A DNA stretch of 64,000 bases, taken from assembly GCF_003865095.1 (NCBI RefSeq), contig NZ_BHYK01000012.1, forward strand, positions 1 through 64,000, given 5' to 3'. The translations under genes were made by a program, and so were the position numbers. Of this stretch, positions 34,266 through 43,879 are shown piece after piece. How positions within the stretch are numbered: the stretch's first letter is position 1; each line of letters begins with the position of its first letter. A model generated the notes under the pieces. It was not told the DNA's origin, made no database searches, and worked only from the letters and a program-made list of their open reading frames with translations. This DNA is from Clostridium tagluense (GTDB lineage: Bacteria; Bacillota; Clostridia; Clostridiales; Clostridiaceae).

Positions 34266-35003
34266 ATGGAAAAAATAAAAGCGAAAATATACTATATTTA
34301 TCATAGCGGTTTTGCAATTAAAACTAAAAACCATTTTTTAATATTTGATTATTATAAAGAGCCTATAGAAAATGATGATACTCATAAACCATCAGTCCTA
34401 TTGTCCCCTGAAAATATTGAACAAATGAAAAATGTGGTTGTGTTTGCTTCTCATAGTCATGAAGATCATTTTAACTCTAGTATTTTGGAATGGGAGAATT
34501 ATAACAGTAATATAAAATATATATTTAGTAGTGACATAACAATAAATAAAAATAAACCTAGTTATAACTTTATAGAGGAAGGTGAAGAAAGAACATTTGA
34601 CGACCTTTATGTAAAAGCTTATGGTTCAACGGATATTGGTATATCTTTCCTCGTAAAAGTGGATGGATTAACTATTTTTCATGCTGGAGATCTTAACTTA
34701 TGGCGTTGGAAAGAGGATAGTTTAGAGGAGCAGTCCCTAGCGGAGTCTTCATTTAAAGCTCACATAGATAAATTAAGTGAAGAAAAATCAATTGATATAG
34801 CTTTTTTTCCTGTAGATCCAAGACTCCAGGAAGCTTATTATGTGGGTGGAGAATATTTTGCAAAAAAAATTCAACCTAAATTACTTATACCTATGCATTT
34901 CGGAGAGGAAGTAAATATTACTAGTAAATTTGCAGATAAAATGAGAAAACAAAACATAAATGCAGTCCAAATAGATTATTCTGGGCAAGAAATAATATAT
35001 TAA
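34266..35003 (+). CDS. MBL-fold metallo-hydrolase
   Basis: The 245-aa protein carries the HSHEDHF motif (about residues 63-69), the downstream FHAGDLN and the late histidine in LIPMHFGEE. These form the di-metal site of metallo-beta-lactamase-fold hydrolases of the UlaG-like branch. It is cytosolic, with no signal peptide, and its substrate is unknown. It has a good AAGGAG site and ends at a long hairpin. Confidence 0.85.
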   Translation: MEKIKAKIYYIYHSGFAIKTKNHFLIFDYYKEPIENDDTHKPSVLLSPENIEQMKNVVVFASHSHEDHFNSSILEWENYNSNIKYIFSSDITINKNKPSYNFIEEGEERTFDDLYVKAYGSTDIGISFLVKVDGLTIFHAGDLNLWRWKEDSLEEQSLAESSFKAHIDKLSEEKSIDIAFFPVDPRLQEAYYVGGEYFAKKIQPKLLIPMHFGEEVNITSKFADKMRKQNINAVQIDYSGQEIIY

Positions 35004-35061
35004 AAAAATTTTTCAATATATTTGAATAAATATATTGATTTATGTTAATGATTTAAGTAAA

Positions 35062-35138
35062 CCAAATAAAAAAGCACTTGATGCAGTATTTTTTTTAGTC
35101 CCCCTAAATTAATATTGCATGAGGTGCTTTTTATTTGG
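35062..35138. terminator. Long terminator hairpin
   Basis: A stem of nearly 29 bases per arm with a few mismatches (AAATAAAAAAGCAC... with its complement) follows the MBL-fold gene. Confidence 0.75.
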
Positions 35139-35264
35139 GAATAGCTAATACTAAATTTATAAGACACTAAAAACTAGCAAGAGTAGTTTTTTTATTTACA
35201 TAATTTAATAATTGTGATAACTTTATGGAGGACAAAATAGAAAGTAGAAAGTGAGATAAAGCAA

Positions 35265-36128
35265 ATGAGAAGCGAGACTAAAAATGAAAACGTTTTAAGC
35301 TATATTTATATTATTATTGGAGCTACAATACTCGCAGCAGGGATAAATATGTTTTTGGCAAAAATAAAATTAGTAACAGGTGGAGTAGCAGGCCTTGCAA
35401 TTGTTATCCAATATGTTACAGAAAAACATTATGGAAATGGAGTGCCTTTATGGCTTACTAATATTGTTGTAAATATACCATTGTTTGTCTTAGCTATAAA
35501 ACTTAAGGGCAGAAAATTTGTAGGCAAATCCATGTTTGCTGCAGCCTATCTATCTTTTGCATTGTTTTATACAAGCTTTATACCATCACCAAAGGTGGAT
35601 TTTTTGCTTGCGAGTGTATTTGGTGGGGTATTAGTTGGTACAGGCTTAGGCTTAGTATTAAGAGCTTCTGCTAGTACTGGTGGTACTGATTTAGCTGCAA
35701 ACATAATAAAGGTTTATTTGAAGAATGTGCCAATAGCTAAAATTATACTAACACTAGATTCAACTATAATACTAATAGGCGCATTTGTATTTGGAGCTGA
35801 AAAGGCTATGTATGCGCTAATATCTGTATATATAGTTGCTAAGGTTGTAGATAATATACTTGAGGGAATAAATTTTTCAAAAGCGGTATTTATTATTTCA
35901 GATAATTCTAAGGAAATAGCAGAAATATTAATGAAAGATTTAAAGAGAGGTGTTACAGGGATAAATGGTACGGGAATGTATACAAACGGAGAAAAACAAG
36001 TGCTATTTGTAGTGGTTGGTAAACATGAAATAGTGCCTCTTCAAAAAATGGTTAAAGAAATAGACAAAAGCGCATTTATTACTATTGCGGATGTTAGAGA
36101 GGTATTGGGAGAAGGATTTACAGAATAA
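35265..36128 (+). CDS. YitT-family membrane protein (DUF161/DUF2179), copy 1
   Basis: The 287-aa protein has about five or six membrane helices (ITGG-type turn at VTGGVAGLAIVIQY, ASTGGTDLAANII). A C-terminal soluble DUF2179 domain follows (about 205-285, MLKRGVTGINGTGMYT-like, ending VREVLGEGF). Transport activity is suspected for the family but not proven. A second member lies at 44003-44854 with the same layout. The start has a rather weak ribosome binding site. Confidence 0.88.
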   Translation: MRSETKNENVLSYIYIIIGATILAAGINMFLAKIKLVTGGVAGLAIVIQYVTEKHYGNGVPLWLTNIVVNIPLFVLAIKLKGRKFVGKSMFAAAYLSFALFYTSFIPSPKVDFLLASVFGGVLVGTGLGLVLRASASTGGTDLAANIIKVYLKNVPIAKIILTLDSTIILIGAFVFGAEKAMYALISVYIVAKVVDNILEGINFSKAVFIISDNSKEIAEILMKDLKRGVTGINGTGMYTNGEKQVLFVVVGKHEIVPLQKMVKEIDKSAFITIADVREVLGEGFTE

Positions 36129-36223
36129 AAGGGTAATGTGGTAAACAAAATTAGGCAACATTTTCAAAGTATATTTGGAACTCTTCCTGTGCAAACTATA
36201 TTTAGAAAGGAAGTGAGTATACT

Positions 36224-36466
36224 ATGAGTGATAGATTAAATAGCAAGCCAGTTACCTTTGATCATCCTGAAAAACTTACACAAGGAGTATCTTTAGAAAA
36301 AGGTGATGTTGTAGCAAAAACTTTTATTAATGAAGAAGATGGATGTGTAAAGTGTAACATTGTTCTTGAAAATAAGGTCACTGGAGAAGTAGCTAAAAGA
36401 GATGAAGTTATAGGTCAGATAGTTGAAGATGAATATGAAGATGATGATGAAGACGAAGAATTTTAG
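36224..36466 (+). CDS. Hypothetical acidic protein, 80 aa
   Basis: This small soluble protein starts MSDRLNSKPVTFDHPEKL and has a compact beta-rich middle (GDVVAKTFIN, CVKCNIVLENKVTGE) with a Cys-x-x-Cys-like pair (CVKC). It ends in an acidic tail of about 15 residues. The AGGAAG site is well placed and a terminator follows. I do not recognise the family. Confidence 0.7.
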   Translation: MSDRLNSKPVTFDHPEKLTQGVSLEKGDVVAKTFINEEDGCVKCNIVLENKVTGEVAKRDEVIGQIVEDEYEDDDEDEEF

Positions 36467-36504
36467 ATAATATATTTGTTAGTAATGAATTGTAATGTAG
36501 TTGA

Positions 36505-36542
36505 TTAAGGACAACTGTTAGATTATTAACAGTTGTCCTTAA
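36505..36542. terminator. Terminator, 16-bp perfect stem
   Basis: TTAAGGACAACTGTTA pairs exactly with its complement at 36527-36542. The roughly 230 bases from here to 36775 hold the activator's promoter region and no supported gene. Confidence 0.75.
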
Positions 36543-36775
36543 ATTTTAAGTAAAATAAACAACTTTATTTATTATATATATATTTTTTGCTATTAAACAA
36601 GAAAATAATTTGAGAACTTCAGTACAAATGTATTATAATTATAAATATAGTTAAGTCATCATCGCCATGCTACAATATTAAAGGTTTCAGGAGGAGATTT
36701 AGAATCTTAGTGAAGTTTTTATTTGTTATAGTAGGAAAGGTCGTTAAAATACATTTGCAATAAGGAGAGGTCATT

Positions 36776-37531
36776 ATGTTTTACATAGGAATAGATATAG
36801 GTTCAACAGCAGCTAAAGTAGCAATATTTAAGGAAGACAAGCTAGAAAAATACTTTGTAATGCCAACGGGGTGGAGTAGTATTGAAACTGCTAACACTAT
36901 AAAAGAAAAATTAGAATTATTGGGAATAAATAAAGAAAATTCAAAGTCTATAGCAACGGGTTATGGAAGAGTATCTGTGCCTTATGCAGACAAAACTATA
37001 ACAGAGATAACTTGTCATGGTAAGGGGGCAGCATATTTATTGTCTTCAAACTGCACAGTAATCGACATAGGTGGACAAGATACAAAGGTTATTACTGTAG
37101 AGGATGGTATGATAACAAACTTTATTATGAATGATAAATGCTCTGCAGGAACTGGCAGGTTTCTAGAGATTATGGCTAATGCTCTAGGCATGGATATAGA
37201 TTCACTTTGCGATTTAGCAGCACAAGGTAGTGGAATTACCATAAGCTCAATGTGCACTGTTTTTGCTGAGTCTGAAGTTATTAGTCTTATAGGTAGAGGA
37301 GAAAAAAAAGAGGATATAGCCTATGCTATTGTAGACTCAATAGTTAGTAAAGTTAGTTCCTTGTGTGGGAAACATTCTGAAGGGTTTAATTATTTCCTTA
37401 CAGGAGGTTTATCAGGGAATGCATATATTTTAAGTAGTCTATCAGAAAAATTAGGGAAAGAAGTTAGTACAAATGAATTAGGAAGATATGCAGGTGCTAT
37501 AGGGGCAGGGTTAATGGCCAGCAAGTTATAG
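36776..37531 (+). CDS. 2-hydroxyacyl-CoA dehydratase activator (HgdC-type ATPase)
   Basis: This 251-aa protein has the ASKHA ATPase fold (GIDIGSTAAKVA at the start, VIDIGGQDTKV, LTGGLSGN). The two cysteines that in the homodimer hold one [4Fe-4S] cluster are present (NDKCSAGTGRF and SSMCTVFAESEV). Such activators use ATP to inject an electron into radical 2-hydroxyacyl-CoA dehydratases of amino-acid fermentation. The dehydratase subunits are not next to it here, so the partner must be elsewhere, or it serves a related BadF-type reductase. It has a strong AAGGAGAGG site. Confidence 0.9.
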   Translation: MFYIGIDIGSTAAKVAIFKEDKLEKYFVMPTGWSSIETANTIKEKLELLGINKENSKSIATGYGRVSVPYADKTITEITCHGKGAAYLLSSNCTVIDIGGQDTKVITVEDGMITNFIMNDKCSAGTGRFLEIMANALGMDIDSLCDLAAQGSGITISSMCTVFAESEVISLIGRGEKKEDIAYAIVDSIVSKVSSLCGKHSEGFNYFLTGGLSGNAYILSSLSEKLGKEVSTNELGRYAGAIGAGLMASKL

Positions 37532-37550
37532 TAGATTAAAATTTCAAAGG

Positions 37551-37592
37551 AAACACATAGTTTATGTTATATCATGAACTATGTGTTTTTTT
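37551..37592 (+). terminator. Intrinsic terminator of the activator gene
   Basis: A 12-bp perfect stem (AAACACATAGTT with its complement) and a T-run. Confidence 0.82.
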
Positions 37593-37637
37593 ACGTTTTT
37601 TTAAGCAAAACGGCATAGATATTTCACGCATATTACA

Positions 37638-37666
37638 TTGACACACATAGTAATATGCAGTATCCT
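37638..37666 (+). promoter_or_regulatory. Promoter of the PadR operon
   Basis: TTGACA (37638-37643), a 17-base spacer and TATCCT (37661-37666). The spacer contains CATAGTAATATG, a small palindrome that could be a PadR operator. Confidence 0.6.
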
Positions 37667-37686
37667 ATTATTAGGAGGTGAGGTTA

Positions 37687-38025
37687 TTGACTTTGAACAA
37701 TGTTAGTAGCGACCTTATAAGAGGTAATATTGATACTATTATACTTTGTGTTTTATGCCAAAAGGATAATTATGGTTATGAAATTATCAAAGCTATAAAA
37801 GAAAATAGTAACGATGAATATGAGTTAAAAGAACCTACGCTCTATTCAAGCTTAAAAAGGTTAGAAGGACAAAAGATGGTGGAATCTTATTGGGGGAATG
37901 AGAGTCAGGGGGGCAGAAGAAAATATTACAGGATTACTGATGAAGGCTTACAAATGTATAAAAGAAATTATGAAGCTTGGAAAGTTGCTCGTCAGGTTAT
38001 TGATAAATTAATTGAAATCAGATAG
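37687..38025 (+). CDS. PadR-family transcriptional regulator
   Basis: I chose the TTG at 37687, which follows AGGAGGTGA by 5 bases, giving 112 aa. The GTG at 37678 lies inside that site. The protein has the PadR winged helix (DNYGYEIIKAIKE, LKEPTLYSSLKRLE, GGRRKYYRITDEG) and a short C-terminal helix. Small PadR proteins repress operons encoding themselves and membrane proteins. The next two genes follow closely and should be its targets. Confidence 0.9.
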   Translation: MTLNNVSSDLIRGNIDTIILCVLCQKDNYGYEIIKAIKENSNDEYELKEPTLYSSLKRLEGQKMVESYWGNESQGGRRKYYRITDEGLQMYKRNYEAWKVARQVIDKLIEIR

Positions 38026-38036
38026 GGGGAGTGTTT

Positions 38037-38702
38037 ATGAGAGATATTAAAAAATATGTTGACGGACTATTTGTAAAATATAAAAAGACAAAAGAAACAG
38101 AAGAGCTACGTGAAGAAATTTCTACTAATCTTGAAGCAAGAATTAAAGATAATATGGATAATGGATTAGATTACAGTGAAGCATATGATGAAGCCATAAA
38201 AAATATTGATAGTATTGATATGTTTATTGATGGTAATAAAAAAATATATATTAATGGATTCAAGAAAGAGTTGGCTCAAATAGCTGTACTATATATTTTA
38301 ATTGGATGGATAATAACAATTCCGCTTAGATTAAATTTTACCATTATAATTAGTGAAATATTTACTGTGGCTTTAGTTGGTGTAGGATATATATATTTAT
38401 CTATGTCTTATAAAAACTATGATGGGTATTTAACTGAAACTTCAGTAATTAATATAAACAAAATATATAGTTGTAAAAAGTATACTTGGATCATTTGGTG
38501 GATATATATTATTTCAAATACAATATATAATATTGGTATACATTTTGCGAGCAATATTTGGTTCTCACGTGCGATTCATATTGATGGACCATTTCAATTT
38601 GCAAGGCTTATAGTATCATTTACCTTTCCTTTATTTTCAATAGTAGTTCCCCTAATTGTGAGTAGGGCATACAAATTACTAAATGAATATGAGGTGAATT
38701 AG
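38037..38702 (+). CDS. Membrane protein with N-terminal HAAS/DUF1700-like domain
   Basis: The ATG at 38037 is favoured because GGGGGA lies 6 bases before it; this gives 221 aa. Residues 1-75 form a charged helical domain like those in PadR-linked HAAS or permease-prefix proteins. Four or so membrane helices follow. Such proteins occur directly behind padR and are thought to be part of envelope-stress responses. The biochemical role is unknown. Confidence 0.78.
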   Translation: MRDIKKYVDGLFVKYKKTKETEELREEISTNLEARIKDNMDNGLDYSEAYDEAIKNIDSIDMFIDGNKKIYINGFKKELAQIAVLYILIGWIITIPLRLNFTIIISEIFTVALVGVGYIYLSMSYKNYDGYLTETSVININKIYSCKKYTWIIWWIYIISNTIYNIGIHFASNIWFSRAIHIDGPFQFARLIVSFTFPLFSIVVPLIVSRAYKLLNEYEVN

Positions 38703-38704
38703 CT

Positions 38705-39277
38705 ATGAAAAAACGTAGAATTATAATAATCATTTTGCTGGTAATTGGTATGTTAGGATTTACAGCTATGGACTTTATCATTAGACCAAGGCAAGAAAAA
38801 CAAGAAGCTAAATATAAATTAGAGCAGAGAGATGCAATAACTCATGATTTTAAAAATGTGCTCAAATATAAAAATAAATACATGGGGAATATGGGTAACA
38901 TTTGCAATCTTAATTACGAACTTCCATTGTGTAATATTAATAGAACAAATGAACTTAATTCAGATGAAAGATTAGAATATATCATAAATTATAAAGAAAC
39001 AGTTTTGGGTATTGGTAAAGATAAAATAAAGGCTGATCTTATTTATAATGCTGTTGCAAATTTTGCTTTGATAGATAATTTAAAAGCAATTACTTTTAAA
39101 TTTATGGGATCCTCATATAAAATAACACGAAGCCATGTTCAAAATTGGTATGGCATGGAATTAAATTTACTTACAGATGAAACAAAATGGAAAAATAAAG
39201 TACAAGGAAAATTATCAGATAAAAAGTATGTGAATGAATTCTGGAAGGTGAATTTTAAAGAAAATATAAATAAGTAG
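38705..39277 (+). CDS. Anchored extracellular protein, DUF4825-like
   Basis: This 190-aa protein has one N-terminal membrane helix (about residues 6-24) and then an external domain with KNKYMGNMGNICNL and SHVQNWYG. It resembles DUF4825 proteins that accompany PadR operons in Firmicutes; the match is from memory. The gene begins 2 bases after the previous stop and so is co-translated with it. The function is unknown. Confidence 0.7.
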   Translation: MKKRRIIIIILLVIGMLGFTAMDFIIRPRQEKQEAKYKLEQRDAITHDFKNVLKYKNKYMGNMGNICNLNYELPLCNINRTNELNSDERLEYIINYKETVLGIGKDKIKADLIYNAVANFALIDNLKAITFKFMGSSYKITRSHVQNWYGMELNLLTDETKWKNKVQGKLSDKKYVNEFWKVNFKENINK

Positions 39278-39289
39278 GTAGTCATGTGA

Positions 39290-39332
39290 AAATAAATAAC
39301 AAGTCAAAGACGCGCAGACTTGTTATTTATTT
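39290..39332. repeat. Palindromic repeat copy with flanking TGTGCCTTA
   Basis: A 16-bp perfect pair (AAATAAATAACAAGTC at 39290-39305 with 39317-39332) around GCG-containing loop sequence. It is followed by AAATGTGCCTTA, which is repeated after the half copy at 50108-50132. It sits between the PadR operon and the convergent scramblase-like gene. A second hairpin (about 39341-39370) follows. Confidence 0.6.
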
Positions 39333-39436
39333 AAATGTGCCTTATGTCTTTTTATATAAAGGCATAAGAAAAAAATCACTAAAAACTTTGTTGTAGATTA
39401 AATAGTCTAGAAATTTTTAAACTTGAGGAGCTGACT

Positions 39437-40018
39437 TTAATTTTCTTTATACACTATGTCTACAGCTAAACCGGCAGCTAGTAGTAATATAATTTTATCT
39501 TGGGTATACTCACCTTCATCTAAAGAAATCATATAATTATCTGCGGATGTGAATAATTCTTTTCCTATTCCAGACCATTTTTTTGTAATAGTGCCCGCAG
39601 ATTTTCCATTTTGGAAAAAATTAAAGTTCCAACCTTTCCAATCTCCTTTTAGTTCAGCTATTTCATTCCCGTTTGAATCAAAAACCCAAAAACCTCCACC
39701 TAAAGTTAATATTTTACCTTTAAAATATCCCTTATAAGTGCCAGCTCCATCATATACACTGACTTTTGAACGTAGAAATGTGAATGGTTTCTTTATTGTA
39801 AACGCAATTGAATTGGTTTCTGTATCGCAAACGTTTATTTTGTTAGGTAGCATTCCCTTACCTATAATTAACCTTAAAAAATGAACAAGCGCACCAGGTT
39901 CTTCTTTGGCAAAACCAATTTGTGTATTAAGTATTGGATCAAAAATATCATATCTTCCTGAAAATTTCATAAATTGTACCTGTTCTTTAATAAAAAAACT
40001 TTTTCTATCTAGTAACAT
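39437..40018 (-). CDS. Scramblase/LURP-one-like (DUF567) protein
   Basis: This 193-aa protein has the tubby-like beta-barrel pattern of the phospholipid scramblase/LURP-one group: YDIFDPILNTQIGFA, SKVSVYDGAGTYKGYFKGK, GGFWVFDSNGNEIAELKGDWKGWNF in short repeated strands, and a C-terminal hydrophobic helix (LLLAAGLAVDIVY). No true scramblase activity is proven for bacterial members. It is a single gene on the minus strand. Confidence 0.82.
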   Translation of the reverse strand: MLLDRKSFFIKEQVQFMKFSGRYDIFDPILNTQIGFAKEEPGALVHFLRLIIGKGMLPNKINVCDTETNSIAFTIKKPFTFLRSKVSVYDGAGTYKGYFKGKILTLGGGFWVFDSNGNEIAELKGDWKGWNFNFFQNGKSAGTITKKWSGIGKELFTSADNYMISLDEGEYTQDKIILLLAAGLAVDIVYKEN

Positions 40019-40329
40019 AACATCAATCCTTCCAAAATAGTTTAAGTTTAATATTTACTTTATAAGTGCTTATTAATTTACATTTAAATCAATTAGACAT
40101 ACCAAGTTGATTTAAACATAAAGAGGGCAATAAAGAAGTATTATAACATATTTATGGCAAAAATGTTAAATGCTCATAAGGTTAATGGATATTGAAGTAT
40201 TCTATCTGAATTAATAATACTTAGTGCTATTTCTTTTACCTCAAATAATCTATAGGAGTATTTTATTGGATATTATGTAAAATGTGCTATAATAAGTATT
40301 AAACAAGACTATAATTTAGGAGGAACAAA
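40019..40329. other. Intergenic region between divergent genes
   Basis: About 310 bases hold the promoters of the divergent scramblase-like and GNAT genes. A perfect 10-bp inverted repeat (TTTAAATCAA at 40083-40092 with 40107-40116) lies close to the scramblase-like gene and may be a regulator site. No coding frame is supported. Confidence 0.4.
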
Positions 40330-40815
40330 ATGGAATATTTTAATATAAGATTCAGAGAAATGAGTGATGATGAATTTGATAAGTTTGCTAAATGGAATAT
40401 TGTTGATTATTCACAGGATTTAGTAAAATCAGGTCTATGCAGCGAAGAAAATGCATTTGAGAGTGCCAAAAAAAGTTTTAATGGATTGATTCCACAAGGA
40501 AAGTACACAAAGGATAATTTTATTTATGTAGTTGTGAATAGAGAGAATGAAGATGTAGGTTTTATCTGGTATCAGAAGTATAAGGAAGATATAGCGTTTA
40601 TTTGTGATTTCTTAATACTTGAGAAGTTCCGTAAACAAGGCTATGGAAAACAGACATTACTTTTGGTTGAAAAGGAAGCGAAAGAAAAGGGACTTAATAA
40701 AATATTACTTAATGTTTTTAAATATAATAAATCCGCTTTTTCGTTATATAAAAGTTTAGAATACAAAATAAGAGATGAGGAAGCTGAGAATATATCTATG
40801 TTGAAAAACATTTAA
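40330..40815 (+). CDS. GNAT-family N-acetyltransferase
   Basis: The 161-aa protein has the GNAT core: a beta strand with ICDFLILEKFRKQGYGKQTLLLVE (the acetyl-CoA-binding loop of the form Arg-x-x-Gly-x-Gly/Ala) and the C-terminal KILLNVFKYNKSAFSLYKSLEY. It is cytosolic and of unknown substrate. The AGGAGG site is good. It is close to the broken ABC gene but no link is implied. Confidence 0.88.
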   Translation: MEYFNIRFREMSDDEFDKFAKWNIVDYSQDLVKSGLCSEENAFESAKKSFNGLIPQGKYTKDNFIYVVVNRENEDVGFIWYQKYKEDIAFICDFLILEKFRKQGYGKQTLLLVEKEAKEKGLNKILLNVFKYNKSAFSLYKSLEYKIRDEEAENISMLKNI

Positions 40816-40879
40816 AAATTTAAAAGTACATCAGAATGCTTTAAAATGTTTTAAAGTATATAGACGAGGAGAGGAATTA

Positions 40880-41888
40880 ATGGAAAATAATAAGAGAAGT
40901 GTTATCAATAATATTTATTTTCTAGTTAAGAACACTTATAAATGGGACAAAAAAGTATTGCTGTACTTTGGTTTATATACAGTAGTAACAGCCATATTAC
41001 CATTTATAAATATATTTGCACCTAAATTTTTAATTGATGAATTAATGGGAGCTAATAGAGCAAAAAGTTTAATCACCATATTATTAAGCTATTTTATTCT
41101 ATCTGCTACATTAAACTATTTAAATGCATTTTTAGAAGGGGCTTATTCTCCCAGGTTAATGGATGTAGGATTTAGGTTTGAAAATCTTCTAAATGAAAAA
41201 TGTGTCTATTGTTATTAAAGATAGAGAAAAGCTATCGGTAGTAGGACTAAATGGAGCAGGAAAAACTACCTTTATAAAATTACTTACAAGACTTTATGAG
41301 CCTACAGAAGGTGAAGTCTTATTAAATGGTGTAAACATAAGAGAATATGATTATAAGGAATATATGAAATTACTATCTGTAGTATTTCAAGACTTTAAGC
41401 TTATGGCATTTAGTATAAAAGAAAATATAGCCCTTAATAGTTATGAAACTTCAAAGGATGAGGATATTGAAAAAACGCTTAAAGAAGCAGGCCTGGAAAA
41501 GGATATTTTGAAGTTGCCAAAAGGAGTAAACACTCATATATATAAAACCTTTGAAGAAGATGGTATAGAGTTTTCAGGAGGGCAATCTCAAAAGATAGCC
41601 ATTTCAAGAGCATTATATAAAGATGCACCAATAGTAGTGTTAGACGAACCAACAGCAGCACTCGATCCTATTGCAGAGTTTGAGGTATATAGTAAATTTA
41701 AGGAGATAGTAGGAGAAAAAACAGCAATATATATTTCACATAGATTGTCAAGCTGTAAGCTTTGTGATAGGATTGCCGTATTTCATAATGGAGAGATTAT
41801 TGAGCTTGGAACTCATGAGGAATTGATAAAAGAGCAAGGAAGTCAGTATGAAAGTATGTATATGGCACAGTCACAGTATTATGTTTAG
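40880..41888 (+). pseudogene. ABC exporter gene with internal deletion and frameshift
   Basis: The first 105 or so residues (from 40880, MENNKRSVINNIY...) match the start of the membrane domain of an ABC exporter, including two helices. The frame then runs out at 41218. From about 41193 a second frame encodes a complete nucleotide-binding domain: Walker A GLNGAGKT, Q-loop VFQDF, signature FSGGQSQK, Walker B VVLDEPTA and the switch His in ISHR. Normal family members have about 250 more residues between these parts. The junction contains AAAAATGT, which fits both parent sequences, so a deletion between short repeats is likely. An internal ATG (41193) could still give a free ATPase domain of 231 aa. 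Confidence 0.85.
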
Positions 41889-41989
41889 AGTGAGAGTTGC
41901 AAAAACAGGGAATTGTATAAAATATATGTGGAGTAGATTTAGATGAAACAAAGCTATGCCAGTCTTACTAAAATAGTAAAGAAAATAAT

Positions 41990-42018
41990 TTGACATCTAT
42001 CATTAAAAATATTATAAT
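41990..42018 (+). promoter_or_regulatory. Promoter of asnS
   Basis: A perfect TTGACA (41990-41995) and TATAAT (42013-42018) with a 17-base spacer lie upstream of the T-box leader. Confidence 0.8.
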
Positions 42019-42077
42019 TGTTAATAGAATATAAGAATAATTAGTATATATTCTAATTATTATAATTTTTAAATATA

Positions 42078-42356
42078 AAGACTGTGAAGAGAAAAGTAAA
42101 TATAAAAGGTAGTCATAGCGAGTTGGTGGTGGTGAAAGACCAATACGAAGTTTATATTGAAGAACATCTCAGAGTTTCTAACCGAAATCATTAAGATAGT
42201 AGGTTTAGACGGGTACAATCCGTTAATTGTTGTGCAGTATCGAATTTATAATTCTGTACTGATTAGAGTGGTCATATTTTATGACAAACTGGGTGGTACC
42301 GCGAAATTATAGCCTTTCGTCCCTTTATTATTAAGGGATGGAAGGCTTTTTTATTA
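42078..42356 (+). ncRNA. T-box riboswitch (Asn specifier)
   Basis: The leader contains the stem-I GAG(TT)GGTGGTGGTGAAAG region and a specifier loop GAAGAACATC with AAC (Asn) at 42163-42165. The T-box TGGTACCGCG is at 42294-42303 and a terminator at about 42311-42353 (AGCCTT...AAGGCTTTTTT). Uncharged tRNA-Asn should stabilise the antiterminator and allow asnS transcription. The specifier agrees with the gene downstream. Confidence 0.92.
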
Positions 42357-42392
42357 TTAAGAAAAGTATGAAATTATAAGGAGGGCAATTTT

Positions 42393-43784
42393 ATGGAAAA
42401 ATTGTTAGTAAAACAAATTTACAGAGAAAAAGAAAAATATGCAGATAAAGAAGTGTCTATCTCAGGATGGATAAGAACTTTAAGATCTTCTAAAGCCTTT
42501 GGATTTATAGAAATTAATGATGGAAGTTTCTTTAAAAACATTCAAGTAGTTTTTGAGGAAGGTTTAGATAATTTTTCTGAAATAGCTAAATTGCCTATAA
42601 GCTCTTCTTTGACTATAGAAGGAAAATTAGTTGTAACACCAGATGCTAAGCAACCTTTTGAGCTTAAAGCTACTAAAATAGTGTTAGAAGGAATGTCAGA
42701 TGTTGACTATCCATTGCAAAAGAAAAGACACTCTTTTGAGTATTTAAGAACTATTGCGCACCTTAGACCAAGAAGTAACGCTTTCTCAGCAGTGTTTAGA
42801 GTGCGTTCACTAACTGCTTTTGCTATACATGAGTTTTTTCAAAAGAGAAACTTTGTATATACACATACACCAATAATTACTGGTAGTGATTGCGAGGGTG
42901 CAGGCGAAATGTTTAGAATATCTACCCTTGATTTTAACGATATGCCTATGGGTGAAAACAAAAAAGCTGATTTCACGCAAGACTTTTTTGGTAAAGAAAC
43001 TAGCTTAACTGTAAGTGGACAGTTAGCAGCAGAGGCTTTTGCACTAGCTTTTAGAAGTGTTTATACTTTTGGACCAACATTTAGAGCGGAAAATTCTAAT
43101 ACAACAAAACATGCAGCTGAGTTCTGGATGATAGAGCCTGAAATAGCATTTGCAGATTTAAATGATGATATGAAGCTTGCAGAAGATATGATGAAATATA
43201 TTATAAAATATGTTATGGAAAATGCTCCTGAAGAAATGGAGTTTTTCAACAGCTTTGTAGATAAAGGCCTAATTGAAAGATTAAATAATGTTGTAAATGC
43301 GGAATTTGGTCGTGTGACATACACTGAGGCTGTTGATATTTTACAAAAATCAGGAAAGGAATTCCAGTATCCAGTAACTTGGGGCTGCGATCTGCAAACT
43401 GAGCATGAAAGATATTTAACCGAAGAAGTGTATAATAAACCATTATTTGTAACTGACTATCCGAAAGAGATAAAATCTTTCTATATGAGAATAAATGACG
43501 ACAATAAGACAGTTGCAGCCATGGACTTACTTGTACCAGGAATAGGAGAAATTATCGGTGGAAGTCAAAGAGAAGAAAGACAAGATGTTCTAGAAGCTAG
43601 AATGGAAGAATGCGGTCTTAATAGTGAAGATTATTGGTGGTATTTAGAGTTAAGAAAATACGGCGGAACTAAGCATGCTGGATTTGGACTAGGATTTGAA
43701 AGGGCTATTATGTATATTACAGGAATGAGTAACATCAGAGACGTTATTCCATTCCCAAGAACAACTGGTAGTGCTGAATTTTAA
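42393..43784 (+). CDS. asnS: Asparaginyl-tRNA synthetase
   Basis: The 463-aa protein has an N-terminal OB-fold anticodon-binding domain (about residues 1-105, [21 protein letters not shown]). A class II catalytic domain follows with motif 2 ([22 protein letters not shown]) and motif 3 ([15 protein letters not shown]). It charges tRNA-Asn with Asn. The Asn T-box leader and strong AGGAGG site upstream agree. Having AsnRS means this organism does not depend on the Asp-tRNA-Asn amidation route. Confidence 0.96.
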   Translation: MEKLLVKQIYREKEKYADKEVSISGWIRTLRSSKAFGFIEINDGSFFKNIQVVFEEGLDNFSEIAKLPISSSLTIEGKLVVTPDAKQPFELKATKIVLEGMSDVDYPLQKKRHSFEYLRTIAHLRPRSNAFSAVFRVRSLTAFAIHEFFQKRNFVYTHTPIITGSDCEGAGEMFRISTLDFNDMPMGENKKADFTQDFFGKETSLTVSGQLAAEAFALAFRSVYTFGPTFRAENSNTTKHAAEFWMIEPEIAFADLNDDMKLAEDMMKYIIKYVMENAPEEMEFFNSFVDKGLIERLNNVVNAEFGRVTYTEAVDILQKSGKEFQYPVTWGCDLQTEHERYLTEEVYNKPLFVTDYPKEIKSFYMRINDDNKTVAAMDLLVPGIGEIIGGSQREERQDVLEARMEECGLNSEDYWWYLELRKYGGTKHAGFGLGFERAIMYITGMSNIRDVIPFPRTTGSAEF

Positions 43785-43879
43785 CGACATTTTAGTAGAT
43801 GTCTAAATCTCCTTCGTAAGTCGTTAATTGTAGCGACCCAGGAGATGATTTAACGAAAAGTGATTTGTATGGAAATTTT

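Noticed and set aside
36690-36765. A 17-codon leader peptide before the dehydratase activator
   Set aside because: The GTG frame is about 15 bases from the nearest AGGAGG, and no attenuator-like hairpin follows.
41193-41888. A complete separate ABC ATPase gene
   Set aside because: The sequence joins directly to the N-terminal exporter fragment, lacks its own ribosome binding site and is better explained by an internal deletion, although translation from the inner ATG cannot be excluded.
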